From assembly GCF_003344765.1 (NCBI RefSeq), contig NZ_QPMH01000012.1:48486-112485 (forward strand): a stretch of DNA of 64,000 nt, written 5' to 3'. A program made the translations under genes and the position numbers. Origin of the DNA: Ferruginivarius sediminum (GTDB lineage Bacteria; Pseudomonadota; Alphaproteobacteria; Kiloniellales; Rhodovibrionaceae). The notes under the pieces were generated by a model, which was given only the letters and a program-made list of their open reading frames with translations, made no database searches and was not told the origin of the DNA. Numbering within the stretch: position 1 is the first letter of the stretch; the number at the start of each line of letters is the position of its first letter. Of the stretch, positions 28,071 through 40,101 are shown piece by piece.

Positions 28071-28925
28071 ATGGCCCACGATAACGATACAGAGCTCTCG
28101 TACTGCGCCCAGCAACTTCGGCGCTACGACCATGACCGCTTCCTCATGTGCCTCTTCGCGCCGCCACCGGTGCGTGAGGAGATGTTCGCGCTCTACGCCT
28201 TCAATCACGAGGTCGCGAAGGTCGCAGAGGTCGTCACCGAGCCGATGGCCGGGCGGATTCGTATCCAGTGGTGGCGCGAAGCGCTGGACGGGCTGTTCGG
28301 TGGACAGCCCCGCAAGCATCAGGTGGCCGAGCCACTGTCGCAAGCTATCCGCGCGCACGGCCTTCCGCGCAAGCCGTTCGAGCGGCTGCTGGATGCGCGC
28401 GAGAACGACCTGGAGGATACACCGCCGAAGACGCTGGCCGACCTTGAGGGCTATGCGGGAGATACGTCGTCGACGCTGGTCGAGCTGGCGCTTGGCATCC
28501 TGGACGTGCGCGACGAGCGAAGCCGCAGCGCCGCGCACCACGTCGGAATCGCCTGGGCCCTCACCGGGCTGGCCCGTGCAGTGCCGTTCCATGCCAGCCA
28601 GCGCAGGCTGCTACTACCCGGCGACCTCACTTACGATGCCGGCTTGGACCCGCACGACCTCTTTGAGCTTCGCCAGCCGAAGGAGGTTGCGACAGTCGTG
28701 CGGCAGGTGGCCGAAAGGGCGGGAGAGCATCTGGATCAGGCCACCAACATGCGCCGGGATGTGCCCAGGCATGCGACACCGGCCTTGTTGCCGGCGGTCC
28801 TCGCGCGGCGCTATCTCCGCGTGCTGGAAAAGCACGGGCACGACCCTTTCCAGCCCCGTGTACAACTGCCGTTACCCGGGCGGCCCCTGCGGTTGCTGTG
28901 GGCCGCGACGACGGGTCGGTACTGA
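28071..28925 (+). CDS. Squalene/phytoene synthase-fold protein, NDUFAF6-like
   Basis: The 284-residue protein aligns by eye with mitochondrial NDUFAF6: DHDRFLMCLFAPP, FALYAFNHEVAKV, RIQWWREALDGLF, and HHVGIAWALTGLARAVPFHASQRRLLLP. The Asp-rich catalytic motifs of true squalene synthases are weak, so it is more likely a complex I assembly factor than a terpenoid enzyme. ATG 28071 is used because the upstream Ala-rich stretch is unsupported. Confidence 0.8.
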   Translation: MAHDNDTELSYCAQQLRRYDHDRFLMCLFAPPPVREEMFALYAFNHEVAKVAEVVTEPMAGRIRIQWWREALDGLFGGQPRKHQVAEPLSQAIRAHGLPRKPFERLLDARENDLEDTPPKTLADLEGYAGDTSSTLVELALGILDVRDERSRSAAHHVGIAWALTGLARAVPFHASQRRLLLPGDLTYDAGLDPHDLFELRQPKEVATVVRQVAERAGEHLDQATNMRRDVPRHATPALLPAVLARRYLRVLEKHGHDPFQPRVQLPLPGRPLRLLWAATTGRY

Positions 28926-28933
28926 CGGGCAGC

Positions 28934-30322
28934 CTACTCCGCCGCCGCGCGCGGCGTGTCGCCGGCCAGCCAGCGGTCGAGGTCGGCAAGCGCCCGCGCG
29001 CACTGCGCCGGCTTGCGTTCCTTCCGCTTCACCGGCTTGCCGTTCTCGCCGTAAATCGGTGGGAACAGGCCGAAGTTCACGTTCATCGGCTGGAAGGTTT
29101 CCGGATCACCGCCGCCGGTAATGTGACCGAGCAGCGCGCCCAAGGCCGTGGTCGGCGGCGGCGGCGCCGTGTCCTCGCCCAACCGCTCGGCTGCGGCGAA
29201 ACGGCCGCTGAGGATGCCGACGGCCGCGCTTTCCACATAGCCCTCGACACCGGTGATCTGGCCCGCAAAGCGAATGCGTGGGGCCACCTTCATGCGCAAA
29301 CGGTCATCCAGAAGCCGGGGCGAATTGATGAAGGTGTTGCGGTGCAGCCCACCCAGACGCGCGAATTCCGCGTTCTCCAGCCCCGGTATCATACGGAACA
29401 TCTCGACCTGCTGCTTGTAGCGGATCTTGGTCTGGAAGCCGACGAGGTTGTAGAGCGTCCCCAGGGCGTTGTCCTGACGAAGCTGCACAACCGCATAGGG
29501 GCGCCGCCCGGTGCGCGGGTCGGTTAACCCGACCGGCTTCATCGGGCCATAGCGCAGCGTCTCCCGCCCGCGCGAGGCCATCACCTCGATCGGCAGGCAG
29601 CCCTCGAAGTACGGGGTATCGGCTTCCCAGGTCTTGAATTGCGTGGTTTCGGCATCAAGCAGGGCGTCGATGAAGGCTTCGTACTGCGCCTGATCCAACG
29701 GGCAGTTGATGTAGTCGCCGCTGCCCTCGTTCTCACCGCCGGGACCGACCTTGTCGTAGCGCGACTGATACCACGCCGTCTCGAAGTCGATGCTGTCCTT
29801 GTAGACAATGGGCGCAATGGCATCGAAGAACGCGAGATAGCCTTCGCCGCTAATCCCTTGTATCGCCTCGGCCAGGCCCGGCGAGGTGAGGGGGCCGGTT
29901 GCGACGATGACGCTGTCCCACGCCTCCGGCGGCAGCGAATCCACCGCCTCCCGCCGCAGCTCGATCAGAGGCTCCTGTGCGATAGCGTTGGTAACAGCCT
30001 CGGAGAAGCGGTGCCGGTCCACCGCCAGGGCGGCCCCGGCCGGTAGCTTGGCGCCATCCGCCGCCGCCATGATCAGGCTGCCGCAGCGGCGCATCTCCTC
30101 GTGCAGCAGGCCGATGGCGTTGTTGGCGGCGTCGTCCGAACGGAACGAGTTGGAGCACACCAGCTCGGCCAGGCCGTCCGTCTGGTGCGCTTCGGTGCCG
30201 TAGCCCGGGCGCATCTCATGCAGCACCACGGGCACGCCGCGCCGCGCGAGCTGCCATGCCGCCTCGCTGCCGGCAAGGCCGCCGCCGATGACGTGCACGG
30301 AAGAAGGTGAGGACTGTCCCAT
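28934..30322 (-). CDS. trmFO: Methylenetetrahydrofolate-tRNA-(uracil-54)-methyltransferase
   Basis: The 462-residue flavoprotein opens with [21 protein letters not shown] (FAD site), HEMRP, and has [26 protein letters not shown], the TrmFO motif with its catalytic Cys. It methylates U54 of tRNA using folate and FADH2. It is convergent with the NDUFAF6-like gene, 9 bp apart. Confidence 0.96.
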   Translation of the reverse strand: MGQSSPSSVHVIGGGLAGSEAAWQLARRGVPVVLHEMRPGYGTEAHQTDGLAELVCSNSFRSDDAANNAIGLLHEEMRRCGSLIMAAADGAKLPAGAALAVDRHRFSEAVTNAIAQEPLIELRREAVDSLPPEAWDSVIVATGPLTSPGLAEAIQGISGEGYLAFFDAIAPIVYKDSIDFETAWYQSRYDKVGPGGENEGSGDYINCPLDQAQYEAFIDALLDAETTQFKTWEADTPYFEGCLPIEVMASRGRETLRYGPMKPVGLTDPRTGRRPYAVVQLRQDNALGTLYNLVGFQTKIRYKQQVEMFRMIPGLENAEFARLGGLHRNTFINSPRLLDDRLRMKVAPRIRFAGQITGVEGYVESAAVGILSGRFAAAERLGEDTAPPPPTTALGALLGHITGGGDPETFQPMNVNFGLFPPIYGENGKPVKRKERKPAQCARALADLDRWLAGDTPRAAAE

Positions 30323-30451
30323 GGCCCATCAGATAAACAAGCCGGGGGACGACGACAAGACGCGGGATTCAATACGTGCCTGAAACCCCTGCCGTTTTGT
30401 CTCCCGCTGAAAATTTTGAGGACAAATTGAATCGTTGACGGGACCACAGGC

Positions 30452-31927
30452 GTGGGCCATTCGCAACGGATGCTCTGGGGGTATGCAGCACCGACCGTCC
30501 TCGTAATCGTCCTTCTGGCCAGCCGGCAGGTGTCCAGCCTGACCGCCGGCATTGCCGGACTCGCCGCGACGATTCCGCCGGCTGTCCTGGCCTTGCCTGA
30601 CGGCCAGGGCACGATGGCGGTGCTGGCGCTGGAATCTGGAAAAGGGGCGTGGCTGGCTTGGCATGCCATCGCGGTCATTCTGGCCGGCCTGTTCTTCCAC
30701 GAGGTTGGGCGGATCGTGACCCGGCAACGCGGGGAAGATGCGGCGAGCACGGAATACAGCCACCGGAGGCTGTTCGCGGCCTGCTTCCTGCTTGGACCGT
30801 TCTTCGAGGCGGCCGTCGGCTTCGGCGTAGGGCTGGTCATCGTGGTACCCACGCTTCTGCGGCTTGGTCTGGCGCCGATATGGGCGGCGGTGTTCGGGCT
30901 CTACAGCCAGGCGATGGTGCCCTGGGGCGCGATGGCTATCGGCTCCACCGTGGGCGCCGGGCTGGCCGGGCTTCCCGCCGACGTCGCGGGCGTGGCGACG
31001 GTGGCCGTGGAGGTGCCGGTGCTTGTGGCCCTACTGCTGGCGTTCTGGTGGCTGGTCGGGCGCATAGGTGCGCGGCCGGGCTTGAACGCGATACTGGACG
31101 ATGTCGGCTGGTTAGCGGCCATCTGCGCCGGCCTGTACCTGACGAACCGCTATATCGCGCTCGAATCGGGTGCAATCGTGACCTGCGGCATCCTGCTGCC
31201 GTTACGCTTCTTTCGCGACGAGCGGCCGGATCTGGCGGCTTGGCAGAGCTTGATCGCACGGGCGGCGCCGTATCTCGCCTTGACGGGGCTTGTCCTGCTT
31301 ACCCGGGCGGCGGAGCCGGTCGAAGCCTGGCTGCGCGCGGCGTCCACCTTACAGCCGTTCGCCGACAGCCTGGGATTTGCGCTGTTGCACCATGTCAGCG
31401 TGCTCATTCTCGTCGTTGCCATTGGCAACGGGCTTGCACATGGGCTTGGCGCAAGGCTGTGGCGCGAGGCGGCGGTGGCTGCATGGCGGGCTGCATGGCG
31501 CCCGGCGGCAGTGACGCTTGTCTTCGTCGTGATGGGCCGGCTGACGGGGGCATCCGGCATGGCCGGCGCAATGACGGAGACCCTGGTGGCGGCGGCCGGC
31601 GGCACGGCGGTGCTGGCCTCTCCGGCAATGGGCGGCCTCGCCGGTTTCCTGACGGGAAGCAACGTCGCCTCGAACGCCATCATGATGCCGCTTCAAGCAC
31701 AGATCGCGGCTCACACGGGTCATCCACTGACCTGGCTGGCGGCCATCCAGATCGCCTCCGGCAACGCGCTGACGATGTTCTCGCCCATCCGCATCGCCAT
31801 GGGTGCCGCCTTGATCGGCCAGCCTGGCGGCGAATCCGAGATCTACCGCCGTTCTTTGCCGATGGCGGCAGCGGTCGCGGCGGCGTTGTTCGCCTTCGCG
31901 GCGGGAGTCTGGGCGCTGGCCGGGTAG
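30452..31927 (+). CDS. L-lactate permease (LctP/LldP family) transporter
   Basis: The 491-residue membrane protein has about 12-13 hydrophobic segments with FFEAAVGFGVGLVIVVPTLL and C-terminal FLTGSNVASNAIMMPLQ and ALTMFSPIRIAMGAALIG typical of lactate/glycolate permeases. It starts at GTG 30452; ATG 30470 is possible. It is short for the family. The 3' end abuts uvrA tail to tail (3 bp). Confidence 0.82.
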   Translation: MGHSQRMLWGYAAPTVLVIVLLASRQVSSLTAGIAGLAATIPPAVLALPDGQGTMAVLALESGKGAWLAWHAIAVILAGLFFHEVGRIVTRQRGEDAASTEYSHRRLFAACFLLGPFFEAAVGFGVGLVIVVPTLLRLGLAPIWAAVFGLYSQAMVPWGAMAIGSTVGAGLAGLPADVAGVATVAVEVPVLVALLLAFWWLVGRIGARPGLNAILDDVGWLAAICAGLYLTNRYIALESGAIVTCGILLPLRFFRDERPDLAAWQSLIARAAPYLALTGLVLLTRAAEPVEAWLRAASTLQPFADSLGFALLHHVSVLILVVAIGNGLAHGLGARLWREAAVAAWRAAWRPAAVTLVFVVMGRLTGASGMAGAMTETLVAAAGGTAVLASPAMGGLAGFLTGSNVASNAIMMPLQAQIAAHTGHPLTWLAAIQIASGNALTMFSPIRIAMGAALIGQPGGESEIYRRSLPMAAAVAAALFAFAAGVWALAG

Positions 31928-31930
31928 GGG

Positions 31931-34798
<2,868 letters not shown>

Positions 34799-35001
34799 CC
34801 GCTGCTCCGCTTCCTTCATCCGGGACCGGGTCGAGTTTGTGACGCTTCGCAATATGGTTCAATCGCGCTCGAAAAACGAGGGTGTCGCGAGGGTGCGAGA
34901 AATCCGATACAGGCTATGGCGATGTGGCGTCGGAGCCGCTAGAGTCCGCGGCCACTCGATAGCATGTCACCTCTAGGTACTGTAGGTAAGGTCGATCCGA
35001 T

Positions 35002-35523
35002 ATGGCGGGAAGCGTCAACAAAGTCATCCTCGTCGGCAATCTTGGACGCGATCCGGAGGTCCGGCAGACCAACTCCGGGCAGCGCGTAGCGAACTTCCCG
35101 CTTGCGACTTCGGAGACCTGGACTGACCGGCAGAGCGGCGACCGGCGGGAGCGGACCGAGTGGCATCGAGTCGTGATCTTCGACGACCGCCTGGTCGACG
35201 TGTGCGAGAAGTACCTGCGCAAGGGCTCCAAGGTGTTTCTGGAGGGCCAGCTCCAGACCCGCAAGTGGCAGGGCCAGGATGGGCAGGACCGCTACACCAC
35301 CGAGGTCGTACTACAACGTTTCCGCGGTGAACTGACCATGCTGGATACCCGTGGTGGCGGCGGCGGGGGCGGCGGCTCCGAAGGCGGCGGCTATGGCGGC
35401 GGTTACGGTGGTGGCGGCGGTGGCGGTGGCTACCGCGACGAGCGCGTGGGCGGCATGGACACCCGCCAGCCGGCACCTGGCCCCGGCGGCGGCGACGACC
35501 TGGACGACGAGATCCCGTTTTAA
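35002..35523 (+). CDS. ssb: Single-stranded DNA-binding protein
   Basis: The 173-residue OB-fold protein has [28 protein letters not shown] and [11 protein letters not shown], then a Gly-rich linker and the acidic C-terminal tip DDEIPF that recruits partner proteins. It is divergent from uvrA. Confidence 0.97.
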   Translation: MAGSVNKVILVGNLGRDPEVRQTNSGQRVANFPLATSETWTDRQSGDRRERTEWHRVVIFDDRLVDVCEKYLRKGSKVFLEGQLQTRKWQGQDGQDRYTTEVVLQRFRGELTMLDTRGGGGGGGGSEGGGYGGGYGGGGGGGGYRDERVGGMDTRQPAPGPGGGDDLDDEIPF

Positions 35524-35537
35524 CTGGATGGTGGTCA

Positions 35538-35566
35538 GGAAGGGCGATAGGCGTGTCGCCTCTTCC
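35538..35566 (+). terminator. Possible hairpin after ssb
   Basis: GGAAGGGCGA pairs with TCGCCTCTTCC, one bulged base, starting 15 bp after the ssb stop. There is no long T-run, so termination is uncertain. Confidence 0.35.
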
Positions 35567-35610
35567 CGACCTGTCGTACCATCCACGCCCGAAGGCGGTA
35601 GCGTTTAAGG

Positions 35611-36162
35611 CTACTCACTGAACGACACGGCGCGCCAAGCCCAGGATTCACCCTTGTTGTCCTCGTGCTCGAACCTGACGCTCCAGCCGATTTCGGGCGA
35701 ATACAGTGTGACCGTCTCGCCTTGCCAGGAATGGCTATAGGCCTTGGAAGTCCATCGAACGACGTAAACGTCGACCTCTCCTCGCTCAAGCTCGAAGGTA
35801 TCGGTACCGACAACCTCGATACGGTCCTTCCACTTGTTGCCGCTCCGGTTTCGCCAGAAGCTGACTTCCTTTCCGACTTCGAGAGGCCATAGCTTGGCGT
35901 AGGCGTCTTCATCGAAGTGCGTGTTGCCACAGTAACTGCAGAATATATAACCGGAGCGCTCGTCCCTCTCCCAGGTCCAGTTCACCTCGAAATCGTCGGG
36001 AGAGCCAATCACGCCGCGACCTGATTCACCGTTGCTTTCGTTTTCCCACGCCATCGCGGTACCCGATGGAGCCGGCTGCCATGGCGCGGGCTCCAGTTGC
36101 GGTGCTGCATGCGCCGCACCTGCCAAAAGGGAAAGTATGGCGACAAAAGAGTAACTTCGCAT
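35611..36162 (-). CDS. Exported protein of unknown function
   Basis: I do not recognise this 183-residue protein. It starts at ATG 36162 (MRSYSFVAILSLLAGAAHA), a clear signal peptide with likely cleavage after AHA, giving a periplasmic product. The mature part is rich in Trp (SPDDFEVNWTWERDE and others), has a CSYCG pair near residue 77-81 and alternating strands, suggesting a small beta-rich domain. An upstream extension to 36246 has no support. It lies between ssb and an insertion-sequence remnant, at the edge of the accessory region. Confidence 0.65.
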   Translation of the reverse strand: MRSYSFVAILSLLAGAAHAAPQLEPAPWQPAPSGTAMAWENESNGESGRGVIGSPDDFEVNWTWERDERSGYIFCSYCGNTHFDEDAYAKLWPLEVGKEVSFWRNRSGNKWKDRIEVVGTDTFELERGEVDVYVVRWTSKAYSHSWQGETVTLYSPEIGWSVRFEHEDNKGESWAWRAVSFSE

Positions 36163-36630
36163 TCTCGGCCCCCCCCTGCACTTGCCGTTTGAAAGGTATC
36201 GCGCCACGATTTTATCAACTAAACACTTATGTTTCGCCCTATACATCTATCCATAACGCTCCGCTCGACCGCTCGCGTCACCTCGTTTCTGTTTGGTTCC
36301 CCCAGCGCTCTTCCGGACTCCCTGAAGGCGCCCGGAAGCCGTTGGTCCTGTTCACCAAGCCCCCACGGGGCAGGTGGGCACTTTTTACGTGTCGCCCGAG
36401 CGAACCTTCACGTCGCAGAGCGAAATGCAGTGACGCACTAGGCGTCTGCTTCTCGACGTCACACCCCCGGGCCTTGTCGCGATCGCCTAGATTAAACTGC
36501 GGCACCAGGAAGAAACCAGCCGCCGCGGCAGAGCTCCTGTCACGAACTGAGGCACGCAGCGACGCCGGTTGAGGACAAACCCAACGCCGCTGTGGATAAA
36601 CCTCACGCCGTCTCAGTCTTCAGTAACCTG
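36163..36630. other. Intergenic region, no recognisable gene
   Basis: Between the exported protein and the transposase remnant I find no coding sequence with plausible composition or start. The open frames here are short and out of character. Confidence 0.4.
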
Positions 36631-37063
36631 CTAGACGTCGGAGACCATATTGGTCGTGTCGATCAGACCTGCGCGACGTTGCGACCTCATGGGCGGCGAC
36701 GTCCGTGACATTCTGCCAAGCCTCGCCAGCTTCTCGGGCCGAATGTCGCAAGCGCGTTTGCCCACCTTGATCGCGGTCATCTCACCGCTCGTATTGCGTT
36801 GAGGGGAGGCAGCGACGCGCGTGGCGTCCGGTACGGCGTCCACCGGCCCCAGCCAGCAGAAGCGCATCCAGCTCAGCCGGTCGCACACCAGATATTCGGT
36901 CTGACCCAGCGATAGGCCGTGCAGATCCTGGAGCACCAGTATCCGGAACTTGAGCACTACGCCGAACGGTGGGCGCCCGCGCTTGCTCACATCGCGCGGC
37001 CGGACGGCGCCTTCGGGTCAGCGCGGAACAGCTCGACGCCGAGGGTGGCGGTGAGTGGGCTTT
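36631..37063 (-). pseudogene. IS5-family transposase remnant
   Basis: The frame ending at 36631 contains RPPFGVVLKFRILVLQDLHGL, then QTEYLVCDRLSWMRF and VDAVPDATRV, the N-terminal signature of IS5-type transposases, followed by a fragment GEMTAIKVGKRACDI normally found later; the piece between is deleted. Just upstream (37063 to 36990), another frame reads VELFRAD, the expected N terminus, but hits a stop and a frameshift. The DDE catalytic core is missing. It marks past mobility at the left border of the AT-richer cassette. Confidence 0.7.
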
Positions 37064-37189
37064 CAAACCTCAGAAAGGACACCTTGACGCGGGACACACG
37101 TTACACGCGAACCAGCACCGTCGGCACCCTTGACGCGTGTTGTTTTCGAGCTTATCCTTTAACGAATGATAGCAAATGGGGGTTACGTC

Positions 37190-38140
37190 ATGGCGCGCAT
37201 AGTAACCGTGTCTGGGCCGGACGTCAGTCCGCATCACCTCGAGCTTTTACGCTCCCATGGCTATCAAGTCCGCTTGGTGTCGGACGATTCTGATAGAGAA
37301 GAGCTGCGCAATGCGCTTTCGGACGCTTGGGGTCATGTACTCGGTGGTAATGAATACCTGGATCGGGAGCTTCTAGCAGCCGCGTCGTGCTTGCGCGTAA
37401 TCTCATATGTTGGAACCGGCTATTCCTCCTTTATAGACACAGCTGCCGCCCGCGAATTCCAAATCCAGACTTGTTCGACGCCAAGGTTGATGGTTGGAGC
37501 TGTCGTCGAACACACCATCGGTCTCCTCATAGGTGCCCAACGGCGCCTCTTTGAACGAAATTCCACTCTCAAATCCGGAGGTGTTTGTGAAGATACCTCC
37601 TTGGAATTGTCCCGCAGAGAAATAGGAATAGTGGGTCTCGGTGCCATCGGAGAGGAGGTGGCGCGGGTTCTGGTTCAGGGATTTCGTGCAAACGTCTCTT
37701 ACTATAGCCGGACCCGACACGTCCGTCATGAAGAGACGCTTGGGGTTACCTATAAATCCAAAGACGATCTTATAAAAAGTTCCGACGTAATCATATTGTT
37801 AATCCCCAGCACCGAGGAAACCCGACACTTCCTTGGTCCGAGAGAATTTAACATAATGAAAAAACACGTCACTTTAATCAATACCGCAGGTCCGTGGCTG
37901 GTCGATGCCGATGCCTTATTGGCCGCATTGAACGCCGATATAGTGTCCACGGCCGCATTTGATGGTTTCTTTTCTGAACCACCATATACGGGCGCGGAGG
38001 ATACGGACCGTCTCCTCACCCTGCCGCGAGAACGCGTCATTGTGACCGGGCATACCGCTGCCAGGACTCCAGAAACATGGGATCGAATGCTCAACAAGTC
38101 CATCGAGAATCTCGTTGCAGCAGAAGAGCTAGATGCATAA
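37190..38140 (+). CDS. D-2-hydroxyacid dehydrogenase-like NAD(P) reductase lacking catalytic Arg
   Basis: The 316-residue protein has the D-isomer-specific 2-hydroxyacid dehydrogenase fold: NAD loop GIVGLGAIGEEV (146-157), a substrate domain before and after, Glu263 in FFSEPPY and His288 in VTGHTA, matching the Glu and His of the family. The usual Arg of the N-(S/T)-A-R-G motif is replaced: NTAGPWLVD puts Gly234 there. That Arg holds the carboxylate and keto group, so the substrate or chemistry is probably changed; an imine or 2-oxo guanidino acid from the PLP enzyme encoded at 38855 is a reasonable guess. ATG 37190 has GGGGG eight bases before it. First gene of the cassette; overlaps the next by 8 bp. 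Codon use is AT-richer than the flanks. Confidence 0.8.
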   Translation: MARIVTVSGPDVSPHHLELLRSHGYQVRLVSDDSDREELRNALSDAWGHVLGGNEYLDRELLAAASCLRVISYVGTGYSSFIDTAAAREFQIQTCSTPRLMVGAVVEHTIGLLIGAQRRLFERNSTLKSGGVCEDTSLELSRREIGIVGLGAIGEEVARVLVQGFRANVSYYSRTRHVRHEETLGVTYKSKDDLIKSSDVIILLIPSTEETRHFLGPREFNIMKKHVTLINTAGPWLVDADALLAALNADIVSTAAFDGFFSEPPYTGAEDTDRLLTLPRERVIVTGHTAARTPETWDRMLNKSIENLVAAEELDA

Positions 38141-38798
38141 CGTCGTGACTGGGGCCACGAAGCGACGTCGTACATGGCAGCATGTCGACGGCGCTATCCC
38201 AATACAAGAAGAGGTCCCCGGCTCCGGTGCTGATCAAATACCCGTCGCATTAGCGTGTGATCTGGTCCTCAACTATACGGCTCCCGGGCATCATATCTTA
38301 GATCCATTCTGTGGATTTGGCACAGTTCTAAAAATCGCTCACGACTTAGGACGGCCCGGTTGCGGCATTGAGCTAGACTCCGATAGGTGTCAATTCGCAC
38401 AACAACATTTACCGAACCAAATCGATATTATCAACGCGGACTCACGAGATGTCGTGCTCCGCGAACGGGCCTACGATTGCATGATCACGAGTCCGCCGTT
38501 TGGCCGAGTGTCTGAAGGTGTGCGTATCGTTGACGATAGTAGCTATGAGTTGGTTGAACATGTCGTAGGTCATTGTCGCACGTTCATTAAACAACACGGA
38601 CTAATCGTCGTTGAAACCGCTAACCCTCGCATAGATGGCTTTCTTTCTACGTATACGCATGAGGTCGCCGTCCGTCTTGCGCGAATAGTGCCACTTGTCG
38701 ACGAGATCATATACTGCGTTGATACAGGGGTGGATGTTGTCGAGGGGGTCCAACACAGTAATATTCTCGTCTTTCAAAACACAAACGAATGCCCGTAA
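38133..38798 (+). CDS. SAM-dependent methyltransferase with SPPF motif (TRM-G10/DNA N-methylase-like)
   Basis: The 221-residue protein has SAM motif DPFCGFGT (57-64), acidic GIELD (78-82) that binds the SAM ribose, and catalytic SPPF (120-123). The order I then IV with (S/D)PP(Y/F) is shared by enzymes that methylate exocyclic amino groups of DNA or tRNA. There is no target-recognition domain or THUMP domain, and no restriction gene. Given its overlap with the dehydrogenase and its place before the arginine-oxidase gene, I suggest it N-methylates a small molecule, perhaps a guanidine or amine. That is inference; a tRNA or DNA target is not excluded. Confidence 0.72.
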   Translation: MHNVVTGATKRRRTWQHVDGAIPIQEEVPGSGADQIPVALACDLVLNYTAPGHHILDPFCGFGTVLKIAHDLGRPGCGIELDSDRCQFAQQHLPNQIDIINADSRDVVLRERAYDCMITSPPFGRVSEGVRIVDDSSYELVEHVVGHCRTFIKQHGLIVVETANPRIDGFLSTYTHEVAVRLARIVPLVDEIIYCVDTGVDVVEGVQHSNILVFQNTNECP

Positions 38799-38854
38799 CG
38801 TAATTTGGGCGCATTCGTCGTTGTGACTGCCGCATGAAGTAAGGGGAAGTTGTG

Positions 38855-40003
38855 ATGCATGATGCGCGTTCTCAAGCAACACCGCTAACGAACTACGAAT
38901 GGAAAGGGATGCATAGCCGGGCCAGCTTAGCTGACGGCCACGCATACCATGACATTCCAAAACACATGCTGGAGGTCATTGAGAAACTCCCTCAAATTTG
39001 GGACGAGGCGACGGGTATTCGAGTCCCGGAAGCGCAATCTCGATTCCGGGAAGCCTGGGAACATTTCACTTGTGAAACCCTAGCACTGGGCGCAGAGATG
39101 TGGATATGCCCAACGGCATCAAACTCAATTGACCTGGTTGCAGCGATACTCGCTGGCCGTGCCATGCGAACGGGACTTCTTGAACCTACATTCGATAACC
39201 TCGCTTTGCTGTTCCGTCGGCGGGGAGCCGCCCTCACCCCCATTCCCGAAGCGGACCTATCAAACGGTTCCCTGGACGGCTATCTTGATGGAATCGACGC
39301 CATATTTGTCGTGGACCCCAATAATCCAACAGGTTCACAATTGGACGGCACCCAATGGGAACAAATTATTAGACTATGCGCAGATCACAATAAGACCCTG
39401 ATTGTCGATCGAACGTTCCGGTTCTTCAGTACTGCGGAACCAAAATTGAGTGAGCTCTTAGCCCAATATGACGTACCATTTATGATTATAGAAGACACGG
39501 GGAAGACTTGGCCCACATTGGATCTGAAAATGAGCCCTGTGATTTGTTCACAACACTATACCGACGTGATGTCACAACTCTATCAGGAGATGTATCTGTG
39601 CGCGTCACCATTCGCCATGCTGTTTTTCCACTACATCCTGTCCTCAGCGCCGCCTTACAGCGAACACTTTGACTCTCTCCAGGCACTCCTGTTGCGACGG
39701 CGAGACATGTTACGAGCTGCCATCGCTGAAAGTGGCCTAAGGACGGCGCAGGAAGGGGAAAACAGTTGTTTGCCAATTGAGTGGCTAGATTGTTCAGCCA
39801 TGGGCGACGACGACAGTAGGATCGTTGAGGCGCTTAACGCTAGGGGCGTTCATCTGTTGCCTGGATATCCATTTTTCTGGTCTCAAAGCCCGCTCATGGC
39901 ACCGCGCAATAGACTCCGGGTCAGTCTACTGAAAAAGGAGGCCGATTTTCAGTTAGGTGTCTCAATATTGAAAAGCGCTCTTGCGTCGTATCCGCAAACT
40001 TAG
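38855..40003 (+). CDS. PLP-dependent arginine oxidase/hydroxylase, MppP/RohP/Ind4-like
   Basis: The 382-residue fold-type I PLP enzyme resembles a class I aminotransferase but matches the O2-dependent arginine enzymes MppP and RohP by eye. Shared features are Glu15 in NYEW, ADGHA with His29, EPTFDN (110-115), PNNPTG (155-160), Asp185, and IEDTGKTWPTLDLK with Schiff-base Lys217. Starting at ATG 38855 gives residues Glu15 and His29 the same numbers that I recall for MppP, where both affect hydroxylation. Relatives turn L-arginine into 2-oxo-4-hydroxyarginine or 4,5-dehydro products. A GGGGAAG site precedes the ATG; GTG 38852 is too close to it. It is central to the cassette, followed by the exporter gene. 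Confidence 0.85.
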   Translation: MHDARSQATPLTNYEWKGMHSRASLADGHAYHDIPKHMLEVIEKLPQIWDEATGIRVPEAQSRFREAWEHFTCETLALGAEMWICPTASNSIDLVAAILAGRAMRTGLLEPTFDNLALLFRRRGAALTPIPEADLSNGSLDGYLDGIDAIFVVDPNNPTGSQLDGTQWEQIIRLCADHNKTLIVDRTFRFFSTAEPKLSELLAQYDVPFMIIEDTGKTWPTLDLKMSPVICSQHYTDVMSQLYQEMYLCASPFAMLFFHYILSSAPPYSEHFDSLQALLLRRRDMLRAAIAESGLRTAQEGENSCLPIEWLDCSAMGDDDSRIVEALNARGVHLLPGYPFFWSQSPLMAPRNRLRVSLLKKEADFQLGVSILKSALASYPQT

Positions 40004-40101
40004 ACGAGAGTTGCGTGGCATCGGTAGTGTCCGGAATGCAGGTAGCATTTTGCCGGGCCTGAGGACCATTCGGATACCATAGAGGAGCGCAGGGGTGCAT
40101 T

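Noticed and set aside
28071..28925. Carotenoid or hopanoid synthase
   Set aside because: Sequence motifs match NDUFAF6 better, and no other terpenoid genes are nearby.
34799..35001. LexA box between uvrA and ssb
   Set aside because: A GTTC at about 34857 has no matching GTTC or GAAC seven bases away.
38133..38798. Restriction-modification system
   Set aside because: There is only one short methyltransferase without a target-recognition domain, and no nuclease gene beside it.
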